In this document: positions 33,961-45,880 of the stretch, in pieces
Layout: each line of letters starts with the position of its first letter
How positions within the stretch are numbered: position 1 is the stretch's first letter
DNA from: Dryas octopetala
Lineage: Eukaryota; Streptophyta; Magnoliopsida; Rosales; Rosaceae
Assembly: GCA_963921425.1 (NCBI GenBank)
Contig: OY992834.1
Span: 26,425,923-26,489,922, forward strand
Direction: 5' to 3'
DNA: 64,000 nucleotides
The notes under the pieces: generated by a model
Database searches by the model: none
Seen by the model: the letters and a program-made list of their open reading frames with translations, nothing else
Told to the model about the DNA's origin: nothing
Position numbers and translations under genes: made by a program

Positions 33961-35357
33961 CATTGGACGCAACTGTATATTTTTTTTTTGGTAAATTATA
34001 ATTTAATACTTTAACTTTATTTCGGATTTCAAATTAGTACCTCAAGTTCAAAAAGTTGTAATTTTGTGCTTTAATTTTTATTTTATTTTTAATACCTCTG
34101 TTAGATTTTCTGTCAATCAGCTGTTATCTTTAATGACATGGCAGGGATATGGTCATCTTTTCATCCTAGTTTTGTCCACTTGAACTCTAATTAGCCACCT
34201 AAGCTGCCACATGTAAAAAAATATATATTTTAATATTTAAAAAAACTTTAAATTTAAACAATTTTTTTTTGTTAAAAACAAAAATCTTCCAACCCACCAT
34301 CTCTCTTCCAGACTCCCTCACTCTCTCTGCAACTCTCTCCCCAGCTGTCTTCCTCCTCTCTCCCCCGCCCCCAAACCCTCCTCCTCCCTACCCCTCCCCG
34401 CGTCCACCTCCCTCCGCCTCCCCTCGTCGGCCTCCCCCAACTCCTGCAACTCTCTCTGGCGAGTTTGGCCGACGATCTCCACGGCAAAGGAATCCATCGC
34501 CTTCCTCCCCTCTCCCTTCTCCTGTTCTTCATCAACTTCAAAAGCCAACAACGACGGAGTTCTAGGCGAGTTTTTTTTTTTTTGTGGTCAAGATCTGGGC
34601 ATTTTGATTTTATTCTTGGGTATATGAATTGGTATTTGTTTTCTTGGTTTTATTCTTGGATTTCTAAAACAGGTGATATTGAAGATGGTCTTGTTGAGTT
34701 GCAGGCGGGTTTGGACTGGAGATGGTAGGGGTTGCTGGAGATGGTAAAGGTTGCTGTGAATGGCATGGGTTGTTGGGCGAGATGGCAGAGGTTGTGGAGG
34801 AAGAGGAGGACAAGAGAGATGCGGCTGAGAAGGGGTTGCCGACGCGAAGGAGGAGGTTCTCGGCCGGTGGCCGGAGAGGGGGAGGGAGGTTGGTAGGTTG
34901 GGTGGCCGATGGGGGAGGCGAAGGGAAGAGGGTTGGGGGCTGCGGGGTTGCTAAGCTCTCAGCCCTCTTTTTGTTTTTTGGTTTTTTTTTATTCAATTAT
35001 TTTTTTCTATCATTTTAAAAGTTTAATTGGGTTTTTTTATTAATTTATGTCCACCTGGCTATTTTTAAAAGCCAAGTCAATATGGCACATCATCGCCACA
35101 TCAATACTTAACGGACTTTCTAATAGTCAGACTAACGAAGATGTCAAGTTGACACGAATTCGAAGTTGATGCATGAAATTGTAACTTTTTGAACTTAAGG
35201 TACTAACTTGAAATTCGAGGTAAAGTTGAGGTATTAAATTGTAATTTATCCCTTTTTTTATTACAGGAGAGGGGGGTTCGAACCCGGGTGTGTAGGGAGG
35301 AACTTTTATCCTCGGCCAACTAGGTCAACCCCAATTCACCATTGGACACAACTGTAT
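33961..35357 (-). mobile_element. tRNA-derived SINE split by a nested TIR element
   Basis: An 18-bp direct repeat, CATTGGACGCAACTGTAT at 33961-33978 and CATTGGACACAACTGTAT at 35340-35357, brackets the locus. Inside the right copy, on the minus strand, is a tRNA-like head with an A-box-like GACCTAGTTGGCCGA and a B box GGTTCGAACCC (about 35339-35265). Inside the left copy is a T-run that reads as poly(A) on the minus strand. The SINE would be under 110 bp without the inserted element at 33990-35252. Confidence 0.75.
33990..35252. mobile_element. Long-TIR element (family C) inserted in a SINE poly(A) tail
   Basis: The left end is GGTAAATTATAATTTAATAC and the right end complemented is GGGATAAATTACAATTTAAT. 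Both arms go on to ACTTTA..., CAAGTTCAAAAAGTTG..., matching the element at 29-31 kb. The interior is CT-rich on one side and GA-rich on the other, with no transposase. Runs of T flank both sides, consistent with insertion into the SINE tail. The family assignment (MULE-like) is inference. Confidence 0.75.
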
Positions 35358-35400
35358 TGATCATCATCCAAATAATAATTATATAGGTCTGTTGACTACT

Positions 35401-35972
35401 TTTAAGTACCAAATTTCAATAGTTTTTTAGTTTTGATATCAAAATTTAATAGCATTTTAAATTAGGTATTAGTTGAAAAACAAACATAATAATATAGAAA
35501 AGGACGCTATAATTCATAAATATTACATTACATGCCACTACAATAAAAAAAATATAGTCAATTACAAATAAATCAATAAAAAAATATTAGGTTTTTGTTT
35601 GACTGTTACATAGTAAAACGGCTTAGGGTTTAGCTCCTCTGAGACCTAAACTCTAAGCCATAAGCTCTGGAACTTTAATTCTAAACCCTAAACCTCATTT
35701 ATATACCATGCATCCTATTTCTATACCCTAAACTAAATTAAGGGCAACATTGTAATTTTATGCTCACAAGTATAATTACACTACATTAGTCAACTTCCAA
35801 GACAATATAAAAGGCTTAAGGACAAAAATGTCAAATGGAAAGTCCCAAAACAAAGGGGCCTACATGTTTGTTACATAATCTAAAAAATTACATTTAAACT
35901 TGGTAATCCAATTGAAATATTATATGGTTTTCATGTTATTCTAAAAAATTATTACGATTTGATATTTAATCC
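35401..35972 (-). mobile_element. MITE family A, copy 2 (inverted)
   Basis: It is the reverse complement of the element at 36219-36833 along most of its length, and also matches 1711-2304. The ends read TTTAAGTACCAAATTTCAAT and GATATTTAATCC. With copy 3 it forms a ~600-bp inverted repeat with a ~250-bp spacer. Confidence 0.7.
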
Positions 35973-36218
35973 TAATTTTCTATAATTATATATATGAGAA
36001 AATTTGTAATTAAAAAACGGTTGCGAAAAATGTAGAAAAAGTTGTCCCTTTCACAATGTTTACTCAAATACTAGTAAATACTATAACTTATTTTGAGAGT
36101 GTAGAAAAAAAAAAAAAAAAAAAAACTCCCTCAAATTCTCAATACTCACCTTCTTTATGTAATTTGTAAAATACCAATATCAAAAAACAATAAGAAAATA
36201 AGAAAATAAGAAAATTAG

Positions 36219-36833
36219 GATTAAATACCAAATCCTAATAATTTTTTAGAATAGCATGAAAACCATATAATATTTCAATTGGATTACCAAATTTAAATGT
36301 AGTTTTTTAGATTATGTCACAAACATGTTGGCCCTTTTGTTTTGGGCATTTCCATTTAACATTTTTGTCCTTGAGGTTTTTATATTGTCTTGGAAATTGG
36401 CTAATGTAGTCTAATTGTACTTGTGAACACAAAATTACAACATTGCCCTTAATTTAGTTTAGGGGTATAGAAATTGGGTGCATGATATATAAATGAGGTT
36501 TAGGAATTAGAGTTTAGAATTAGAATTCCAGAGTTTATGGCTTAGGGTTTAAGTCTCGGGTTTTGGGCAGAGCCCAAAACTCTACCCAAAACCCGAGACC
36601 TAAACCCTAAGCTGTTTTGTTGCGTAACAGTTAAACACAAACCTAATATTTTTTTTATTGATTTATTTGTAATTGACCATATTTTTTTATTGTCGTGACA
36701 TATGATGTAATATTTGTGAATTATAGTACTCTTTACTATATTATTATGTTTGACTTTTCAATTAGTAACTAATCAAAAATACAATTAAATTTTGGTATCT
36801 AAACTAAAAAATTAATGAAATTTGGTACTTAAA
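36219..36833 (+). mobile_element. MITE family A, copy 3
   Basis: It starts GGATTAAATACCAAATCC and ends AAATTTGGTACTTAAAG. The ends are imperfect inverted repeats of ~30 bp including TAATTTTTTAG. It contains an extra inverted duplication at 36541-36611 absent from the other copies. Confidence 0.7.
36541..36611. repeat. 71-bp near-perfect palindrome
   Basis: The left arm is 36541-36572 and the right arm 36580-36611, with a 7-base loop. 30 of 32 bases pair. The arm contains TTAGGGTTTA and TCTCGGGTTTTGGG. The corresponding site in copy 1 (near 2045-2085) has only one arm. Confidence 0.88.
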
Positions 36834-37030
36834 GTCAACGGACCTTAAGAACATCAATTTTTTTTTTAAAGAGATTTTTTGAATAAAAAAAAAAGTGAAA
36901 ACCAACACCCATTGTGCCATCCCTTGCCGACCTCCTACCACCTTGTCACCACCCTTGTCGTGTGGCGGTTGGGCCCCATGTGGTTGGTGCTCTCTTTCTC
37001 TCTCTCTTTCTCTTTCTCTTTATTTCTTTT

Positions 37031-37062
<32 letters not shown>

Positions 37063-37427
37063 CTTCTGCCTCTCTCTCTTTGCACCTCCCTTATCGGACA
37101 GAAAGGGAGGCCGACAGGGACAGTATGGATAGAGAGAGAGAGAGTAAAAAGAGAAAGACAAAGAGAGAGTGGGAAGGATATGCGCTATCAGCCAGCGGCG
37201 AGGATGACGAGGTTCGACAATTGGGCGAAAAGCTGCAGATGGGTGGCTCGGGTCTTGGGCTATGTTATTGGGTTTTTTTTAGTGTAGTATTGGGTTTTTT
37301 GGAAATATTATAATATTTAGTGAGAAATTATAAAAAATAAAACAATAGGGTTATATAGTGGGAAATGAGTGTGTAGTGACAGGTGACTAGTGAGAATGAG
37401 AGGGTCATATAAGTTAGGAAAATATTT
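36834..37427. other. Low-complexity stretch, no gene
   Basis: It holds CT-rich and GA-rich tracts around 36990-37165. The long frames here (Ser/Leu-rich) come from these tracts. It resembles the cores of the long-TIR elements. Confidence 0.55.
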
Positions 37428-37834
37428 GGGTCACCCCTTGGGGGTACTCCAATGTCACCCCTTCCCCCAAAATAACAATTTTGGTAATGTCGGCGCATGA
37501 TCGGAACCGTTCACTTTTTATATCACCTATTATAGATCATTTTTACAAAAAATCAAATCAATCGGAAATCGTTTGGTTATATAACTATTGTCAATTAAGT
37601 AGAAAAAATTGATGGTTTTCAATTAAAGAGTGATTTTTTGACCAAACCATTGATTTTTTCTATTTAATCAACAACAGTTATATAATCAAACGATTTCCGA
37701 TTGAGTTGATTTTTTTGCAGAGATAATCTATAATAGGTGATTTAAAAAGTGAACGGTTCTGATCATGCGCCGGCATTATCAAAATTGTTATTTTGGGAGG
37801 AGGAGTGACCTTGGGATATCCTCAAGGGTGACCT
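37428..37834. mobile_element. Long-hairpin MITE (family B) upstream of TOP2
   Basis: It is one ~400-bp hairpin. The left arm starts GGGTCACCCCTTGGGGGTAC and the right arm complemented starts AGGTCACCCTTGAGGATAT. Both continue through CCCAAAATAACAATTTTG, GGCGCATGATCGGAACCGTT and TCGGAAATCGTTTG. The centre is near 37625. It ends 363 bp before the TOP2 start codon. Confidence 0.8.
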
Positions 37835-38095
37835 AAGTAGTGTCCTATAAGTTATATAAGAACACTCAAAGAAAAAGATTCGAAAATAGAAATAAGGCTG
37901 GGAATATTGCCAGATAAAGAAATTTCTGGATGCACCATTTCCTTGAGGCAACATTGAACCACCATTCACCCGATCCCCCCCTCTCCTCCATCATCCATCG
38001 TCTGATCCCAAACTCGAACCACAGCCGTCCGATCCCTCTTCAAAATTTTAAAAACTCCGCGCCCAAACCTCATGCGTTCAAATTCAAATCCCAAC

Positions 38096-38106
38096 TGACC
38101 GTTACA
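38096..38106 (-). promoter_or_regulatory. MSA-like mitotic element upstream of TOP2
   Basis: The minus strand reads TGTAACGGTCA, matching the M-phase-specific activator consensus YCYAACGGYYA at 10 of 11 positions, including the AACGG core. MSA elements bind three-repeat MYB factors in G2/M genes. It lies 8 bp upstream of the TATA box. Function is inferred. Confidence 0.5.
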
Positions 38107-38113
38107 CCTTCCC

Positions 38114-38120
38114 TATAAAA
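38114..38120 (+). promoter_or_regulatory. TATA box of TOP2
   Basis: TATAAAA, 77 bp before the start codon, in CCCTATAAAACCCCC. Confidence 0.7.
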
Positions 38121-38196
38121 CCCCCAATATCTCTTTCCTCCCCATTTTCCACAACAGCCGTCGTCTCTCTCAGTCCCAAAGAAACGTTTTGTTTCA

Positions 38197-41100
38197 ATGG
38201 CAGTCGAAAAGAAACGTCCTCTCCAAACCAGCACCAGCGAGAACATCGCTCCGGCTCAAACCACCAATGGCCAAGGCAAGAAGACGATCGAAGAAATGTA
38301 CCAGAAGAAGAGCCAGCTGGAGCACATCCTGCTCCGACCCGACACCTACATCGGGTCGATCGAGAAGCACACCCAGACTCTCTGGGTCTACCAAAACGAT
38401 GAGATGGTCCACCGTTCCGTCACCTACGTACCGGGCCTCTACAAGATCTTCGACGAGATCCTCGTCAACGCGGCCGACAACAAGCAGCGCGATCCGAAGA
38501 TGGACTCACTGAAAGTCACCATCGACGTCGAGCAGAACTGCATCAGCGTCTACAACAACGGCGACGGCGTGCCGGTGGAGATTCACCAGGAGGAGAAGGT
38601 CTACGTGCCGGAGTTGATCTTCGGGCACCTCTTGACGAGCAGCAATTACGACGATACGGTGAAGAAGACCACCGGTGGACGCAATGGTTATGGTGCGAAG
38701 CTTACGAACATCTTCTCCACCGAGTTCGTCATTGAAACCGCCGACGGCAAGCGCCAGAAGAAGTATAAGCAGGTATTATACTTGTGAGATCGTGCTTTAG
38801 AGTTTTAACATATGGTGTGGAATTGAGGAATTATGCAGTGTTTGAATTGTGAGAATGTTGTTCTTGATTTTGTTATTCTGCTTAATTAGGGTTTATTTGT
38901 GTAATTTTTTGTTTGTAAAGTGGTTTTTGATTGGTAATCTGTGATTTAAATTAGCGATTCTTTGTAGTTTTTGTTGAAATGGGGGATTTAGTGTTCCATA
39001 ATTAGAGCGTCAATATCGGTTTCTGTTTAACTAGGGTCTAGGGTTTATAATCTTGAATTTAGTATCCAGTCTGATTATTATTATTTCTTAAATGCATAAT
39101 CTGATTCTCGTTTGGCTTCTATATATGAGGTTTGAGTCAATTGTTAGAGATATCATGTTCATTTATGTCAATTGATAAAGAATAATTTGATTCCTTATGA
39201 TTCAGGTGTTCTCTAACAACATGGGGAATAAATCTGAGCCAGTCATCACCAAGTGCAAAGAGAGTGAGAACTGGACCAAGGTTACATACAAGCCTGACTT
39301 GGCAAAGTTTAACATGACCCATCTGGAAGATGATGTGGTTGCATTGATGCAAAAGAGAGTGATTGACATGGCTGGATGCCTCGGAAAGACTGTCAAGGTT
39401 GAGCTGAATGGAAAGAGGGTCCCTGTAAAGTCATTTCTTGATTATGTTGATCTCTACTTACAGTCTGCCCGTAAATCTAGAGATGATCCCCTTCCAAGGT
39501 TCTCCTTATGAAACTGTTGGTTCAGAACTTTTCTTTTCCTTTTTTGGGAATTTGCTCACTGTGTGTACTCATTTTGTCAGGATGACAGAGAAAGTTAATG
39601 ATAGGTGGGAGATTTGTGTGAGTCTCAGCGACGGGCAATTTCAACAGGTGCTTAGAAAATTATTTTGAATTAGAGAATTACAAAGTTTTGAACACTTTAG
39701 AATTGTGAGTCTCATGTTGGTGGAATTCATTTTACCAGGTCAGCTTTGTGAATTCAATTGCTACAATCAAGGGTGGAACTCACGTCGATTACGTTACAAA
39801 TCAGATCACAAACCATGTGATGAATGTTGTAAATAAGAAGAACAAGAATGCGAACCTCAAAGCCCATAATGTGAAGAATTATCTATGGGTCTTTGTCAAT
39901 GCTCTTATTGACAACCCTGCATTTGATTCCCAAACAAAGGAAACTTTGACGATTCGCCCAAGCAGTTTTGGTTCCAAATGTGAACTTCCACCAGAGTTCT
40001 TAAAGAAAGGTATGTAACATTAGCTCACTTGTTCAACTAGAATACTAGATTCAAATGCTCAGACTTGATTTTCATATACTGATTATTTTGCAGTGTCAAA
40101 GTCTGGAATTGTGGAAAGTCTTCTTTCTTGGGCCAATTTTAAACAGAACAAAGATCTCAAGAAAACTGATGGAACAAAAACAGAGAGGCTTCACAATATC
40201 AACAAACTGGAGGATGCTAACTTAGCTGGAGGGAAGAACTCTGAAAAGTGTACTTTGATTTTGACAGAAGGAGATTCAGCTAAGGCTCTAGCGGTAAGTT
40301 GTTATGTTATAACATAATTAGTACATTTGCAAAACAATTTAATTAGTTTTGGCTTTTGATAATAGATTAAGTGATTAACAGAATTGGTTCTACACAGATG
40401 GCGGGGCTTGCTGTTGTAGGTCGGGACCATTATGGTGTTTTCCCACTGAGAGGTAAATTGCTCAATGTAAGAGAGGCAAGTGCCACTCAGGTCAGGGATA
40501 ATGAGGAAATCAAGAATATCAAGAGGATTCTTGGACTGCAGCAAGATAAAGAATATACCACTATTAAATCTTTAAGATACGGTCATCTAATGATTATGAC
40601 TGATCAGGTTAAATGCCTCAAGCTTCTTTTGTTTTGGTTGATTTCTTGTTTGAAATTCTACATGCAACTTTAACAGCATATCTCCATCTTTCTGATCACT
40701 GAGAGAAGTTTAACATATATGGTTGGTTGTATAGGATCATGATGGCTCTCACATCAAAGGGCTGTTGATCAATTTCATTCATTCATTCTGGCCATCACTG
40801 CTAAAAATTCCATCTTTTTTGGTTGAGTTTATAACTCCTATTGTCAAGGTTTGTTTCTTGAGTCAACTAGTTTGCTTAGCAACTTCAATATAAGTCTTCA
40901 CATTTTTTTTTTTTGAAGGACAGCTATAATTTCTATTCTGATCTGTATAGGCAACTCACAAGAATGGGAAAGAACTTGCATTTTATTCCATGCCAGAGTA
41001 TGAGGCTTGGAGGGAAAGTTTGACGGGAAATGCAAGTGGCTGGACCATTAAATACTATAAGGTTGGTGTTTTCAGTTTATGTAAGTGAGGAATAGATAGA

Positions 41101-44100
41101 TGCCTGAAATTGTGTCATACTGTCAGAAATATTCTTATTCTTCTACTTACTTCCCTGTCCTTTTAGGGGTTGGGAACAAGCACGTCAAAGGAAGGGAGAG
41201 ACTACTTTCAAAAGCTTGATATGCACAAGAAAGATTTTGTTTGGATAGATGAGCGTGATGGGGAGGCAATTGAGCTTGCTTTCAGTAAGAAGAAAATAGA
41301 AGAGAGGAAGAATTGGCTTCGGCAGTTCGAGGTGGGAAGTTTTGGCAGTTTAGATATACATTTGTATTTGAAAATGATTCTAATTTCAAATTTTTTTTAA
41401 TGGAAACCTTTTAACTTTCTGTATTTGCAGCCTGGTGTTCATCTTGATCAGAAGGAGAAGCTTGTAAAGTACAGTGACTTTGTTCACAAGGAGCTTATTC
41501 AGTTTTCCATGGCGGATCTGCAAAGGTCAATTCCATCCATGGTTGATGGCTTGAAGCCAGGTCAAAGGAAGATTCTTTTCTGCTCGTTTAAGAGGAACTT
41601 TATAAAGGAAGCAAAAGTTGCCCAGTTTTCTGGTTATGTGTCCGAGCATTCAGCCTACCACCATGGTGAGCAGAGTCTTGCCAGTACTATCATTGGAATG
41701 GCACAGGATTATGTGGGCAGCAACAACATTAACCTCCTTCAACCAAATGGTCAATTTGGTACTCGTAATTTGGTGAGATTAACCACACATGTCACTTGTT
41801 TAAGAAGAATTGAAGCTCATTATGTGTAACTTTATTCTGAGATTTTTTATTTACATTTATATTTTGCTTCTTTTAGGGAGGAAAAGACCATGCAAGCGCT
41901 CGTTATATATATACTAAGCTTTCTCCTATTACAAGGTTCCTTTTCCCAAAGGATGATGACAGACTTCTTGATTACTTGAATGAAGATGGGCAATCTATTG
42001 AGCCAACTTGGTATTTTTAATTTTCCTTTCTGTAGAAAAATAATATTGCATTTAGATTAACAAATATGGTGGATATATCTGATTTGTTTGTTATATAGGT
42101 ATATGCCAATTATACCAACGGTTCTTGTCAATGGTAGTGAGGGAATTGGGACTGGATGGAGCTCCTACGTTCCTAATTATAACCCCAGAGACATTGTTGC
42201 AAATGTGAGGCGTTTGCTTAATGGCGATGCAATGGTGTCAATGGATCCATGGTACAGAGGATTTACAGGAACTATTGTGAAAAATGTTAAGGAATCTGGC
42301 ATGAGCTACACTGTATGTGGGATCATAGAGGAAGTGAATGAGACAACAATCAGGATTACAGAGCTGCCAGTCCGTAGGTGGACTCAGGATTACAAGGAAT
42401 TTCTTGAGTCTATCTCTCAAGGGAATGATAAGGCCAAGGATCCTTTCATTGAGGTAAAGTCACCAAAATTCTTGACATTTTCAGTATACTTCAAAATGTG
42501 TTCCAGATCATTTTGCGTTTCTAATTGAAATTATGCATGCTGCAGGGTTTCACACAGCATAGTGACCATAGTACTGTAGATATCCTAGTCCACTTGCCTG
42601 AGGAGAACTTGATGGCAGCCATGCAGGATGGATTGCTGAAGAAATTCAAACTGACCACCAGCATAAGCACGAGTAACATGCACCTGTTTGACGCAAATGG
42701 TGTTATTAAGAAATATGACACTCCAGAACAAAGTATGAGTTAACATAATTTGTGTGGTGGTTTGGTTAACGCTTTAGTTTTACAATTATATAACCAAACC
42801 CTCTGTTTGTCCTTTTCTTTCTGCAGTTCTTGAGGATTTTTTCCAGCTAAGACTTGAGTTCTATGAGAAAAGAAAGGTGAGGCCTAATATTAGTAAGCAA
42901 ATATTTATATTTTTGGCACTTTCCCATTGGGAGACAGCTATTAACTGACTTTCTATCATGCATACAGAGAGTGCTATTGGAAAACCTTGAGATGGAATTG
43001 TTGAAATTGGAAAACAAGGTTAGATTTATCCTTGGTGTCGTAAATGGAGAGATCATTGTGAGCAATAGGAAAAGAGCTGATCTATTCCTTGAGCTCCAAC
43101 AGAAAGGTTTCACTCCTTTCCCTAAGAAAACTAAGGCAGTTGAGCCAGAGATTGCTGGGGCTACTGAATATACAGAAGAAACAGAAGAGAACTCAAACTC
43201 TGAGGCTGTCAGTGCAAATGGAGCACGGATCAGTGATTACGAGTATCTAATATCCATGGCAATTGGAACCTTGACCATTGAGAGGGTTCAGGCCCTTTGT
43301 GCTGATAGGGATAAGGTCAATGAGGAGGTTGATGATTTGAGAAATTCAACTCCAAGGTCATTGTGGTTGAAAGATCTTGATGCTCTTGAAGTGCAACTCG
43401 ATGTATGTATTAAACTTGTCTTTCACATTTATTTGTTTGTTTTACTTTTTAGCTTTCATGTCTGATATATTATATATATCAGGAACTGGAGAAAAGTGAG
43501 GCTCTGGCAGATGAGGCAAAAAGAAAAGCGAGAACCCAAGTGAAAAATGCACCTGCTATTAAGGCTAAGCAAGCACCTAAAAACCCACGCAAGAATACTA
43601 AGAAGGCCAACAATGCAGAAACTGTTGGAGACAGTAGGGAAACATCTTCCAGTTCTACAATGGAAATGGGTAAAAATCATGGATTCGATAAAAGCTTTCA
43701 TGTGCGCACTACAATAATTAGTTTACTTTTGGTTTATGTATTTATTGAACTAATACCATCTGCTTGCTTTACCAGAGAAAGCTCCTGAGTTGGTGAAACG
43801 GAGAGGTGGAGCAGCAGGTCCAAAGAAAGCTCCTCCTGCTAAGAAGGTCCATGTTGCTCCTATATTGTTTTATTTTTTATGCTTCACCTTTTCATGGATC
43901 ATCATGTCCATGTAGCTGGAACTTATGCAGTTTTTTTTTATTTTTTAAATTTAATCCACAAGCAGGTACAATCCGCTGTAGTTTTGAGTGATGATGACGA
44001 TGATGATGAAGTGCTTGAGCTGAAGGAGCGACTTGCTGCCTATAACCTTGATTCATCTCCTGACAAAGGTACATGTTATATGTGTATTACACTTTTTGTT

Positions 44101-44852
44101 CTATTTTCTTACAGGATTGCTGCAAGAAACGATATTGTTCGGATTAATCTGTTGTAGCGTAGGGAAAGTAATAGCGTGTCAGGAATGGAAAGAGAATGGA
44201 AAACTGTCTGATATGCTTAGGAGTTTGATTATATATTTTTTATGATAATGTTTTCCCATATTTTCAATAATTGAAATTATAGTTAATGATTACTGTATGT
44301 CATCTAGCATTAACTTACTGTATGTCAGACTAAAAAGTCCTCTTTCCTTTCTACTCTCATTAAGTTGTGAATTAACTGAGTTATACTGTGACAGCCATTG
44401 AAACCGAAGTGCCACAAGAACCAGCACCAGCAAAGAAGGGGGGGAGAAAACCTGCTGCAAATGCAAAGGCACCTAAACCCCCCGCGGCAGCAAAGAAGAG
44501 AGGTGGTGCAGCAGCTAGCAAGCAGCAAGCTCAAGCATCAGGCCAGAAGCTGTTAACTGACATGTTGAAGCCTGCTGAAAGCTCCGGGGTTTCACCTGAG
44601 GCAAAAGTGAGGAAGATGAGGGCATCTCCCTTCAACAAGAAGAGTGGTTCTCTGTTGAGCAGAATTGGTTTGGATGATGAGATGGCTGCGAGTGAAGAGA
44701 AGTCGGAGTCTCCTTCTACTGAAGAAGTTGCACCAGCAAGAGCTAGACCTGTGAGGGCGAATCGCAGGCAGACAAGGTATGTGTTGAGTGACTCTGAGAG
44801 TGAGCAGGCTAGTGAGGACTCTGATTTTGATGCTAATGAGGACTCCGAGTAG
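38197..44852 (+). CDS. TOP2: DNA topoisomerase II, 1442 aa, 19 exons
   Basis: Exons: 38197-38772, 39206-39498, 39581-39647, 39739-40009, 40094-40293, 40398-40607, 40735-40848, 40951-41061, 41167-41331, 41431-41772, 41877-42010, 42099-42453, 42546-42732, 42827-42876, 42968-43402, 43483-43669, 43776-43846, 43966-44068, 44395-44852. All are GT/AG and the frame closes at 4329 nt. This nuclear enzyme passes one DNA duplex through another, using ATP. The GHKL ATPase shows NAADN and GRNGYGAKLTN. The TOPRIM metal site shows EGDSA (E461) and DQDHDG (D538, D540, D542). The catalytic tyrosine is in GKDHASARYIYT (Y793). The C-terminus (from ~1190) is a Lys/Ala/Pro-rich and acidic tail ending SEQASEDSDFDANEDSE, likely carrying nuclear-localisation signals. 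Length is close to the ~1473 aa of the Arabidopsis enzyme. No key residue is missing. Confidence 0.96.
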
Positions 44853-45880
44853 TAGTTTTGTTGATTGTTGAGAGTGACTGGGAAACTTGATATGGGAATC
44901 ATAGCTCATTCCCCTTAGCTTAGACACATTTGAAGTTGTTGCTTTAGTGTTTGAACTGAAGTGGTAACCAAGATTTCAAAATCTTATCATCAAGCTGATA
45001 ACCAAGATTGATGGTTTTATTATCCAGTTTTATTTGTGTTGTAAATTTGTAGATCTTCTAGACTTCTCTCAAGTATGCATGTACATGATGAATTTAAGCA
45101 CCAACATCCATAGCCAAAATTATTGTATGGTGTAGCTTATATACATTGCAAAGTATCGCTCCATTTACCAAATTTTTATCACCAAATGATAAAACAACAC
45201 TTTATTTTTCCAAATTTATTTGTTTTTGACGAGTAAAATTTTCGTATATATCAAAGCATCATTTGGTGAAAAATTTGGTGGGCCGAGCATTATAATGTGG
45301 AAGCATAGGTAATTTGACTAATAAAAGTGGTTGGGGCAGGCTTTTTCTTTTCTTTTTTTGTTGCTTAAACCAATGCATAAGCTAAGCAGTCATTTTCCAA
45401 ATACCTTGTTGGCTCTATAGTTTTTAAAGGCAAGGTCTTGTGCAGTTTCCCAACTCTTCGAAACAGTGAAATGTTAAAAAGCAAGTCCATGGGTTTATTT
45501 CCAAAAGACAACGGCTACACTTGGGAAGGTTTGGCTATTGAGTTATGTTTGGAAGCAAACGACTTTAAACTAGAGTATGTGTAATGGTTGAGGGTCAATG
45601 TCAATTCAATTTAAGTTTTATTGATTCCACAATTTTGTTACAATGATTCATGATGTCAATTACATAAGTCAATACCTATATGTTTTTTAATCATTTTTTG
45701 TACATTCTCTTACAAATTAAAATCTATAAATATAATTATTTTAAAAATTATACCATTGAAAATATCTCACTAAAATTATTCAAATGAGCCCAATATTTAA
45801 TTTTTTAAATAATTTTAAATTACTACAAAAAAAATTCAATTTCGACCAAAAAAAATGATAAGAGTGAAAATATGGGAAGA
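44853..45880. other. TOP2 3' flank with a small MITE-like hairpin
   Basis: The first few hundred bases are the TOP2 3' UTR. At about 45156-45300 a hairpin is bounded by ACCAAATTTTTATCACCAAA and its complement ATTTGGTGAAAAATTTGGTG; it may be a ~145-bp MITE. Nothing else is recognised. Confidence 0.5.

Noticed and set aside
35265..35339. Possible tRNA gene (B-box-like GGTTCGAACCC)
   Set aside because: There is no foldable acceptor stem or anticodon arm of tRNA length. The flanking 18-bp duplication and poly(A) point to a SINE.
38045..38070. E2F site in the TOP2 promoter
   Set aside because: The minus strand reads TTTGGGCGCG, which has one extra G relative to the TTTSSCGC consensus, so I do not claim it.
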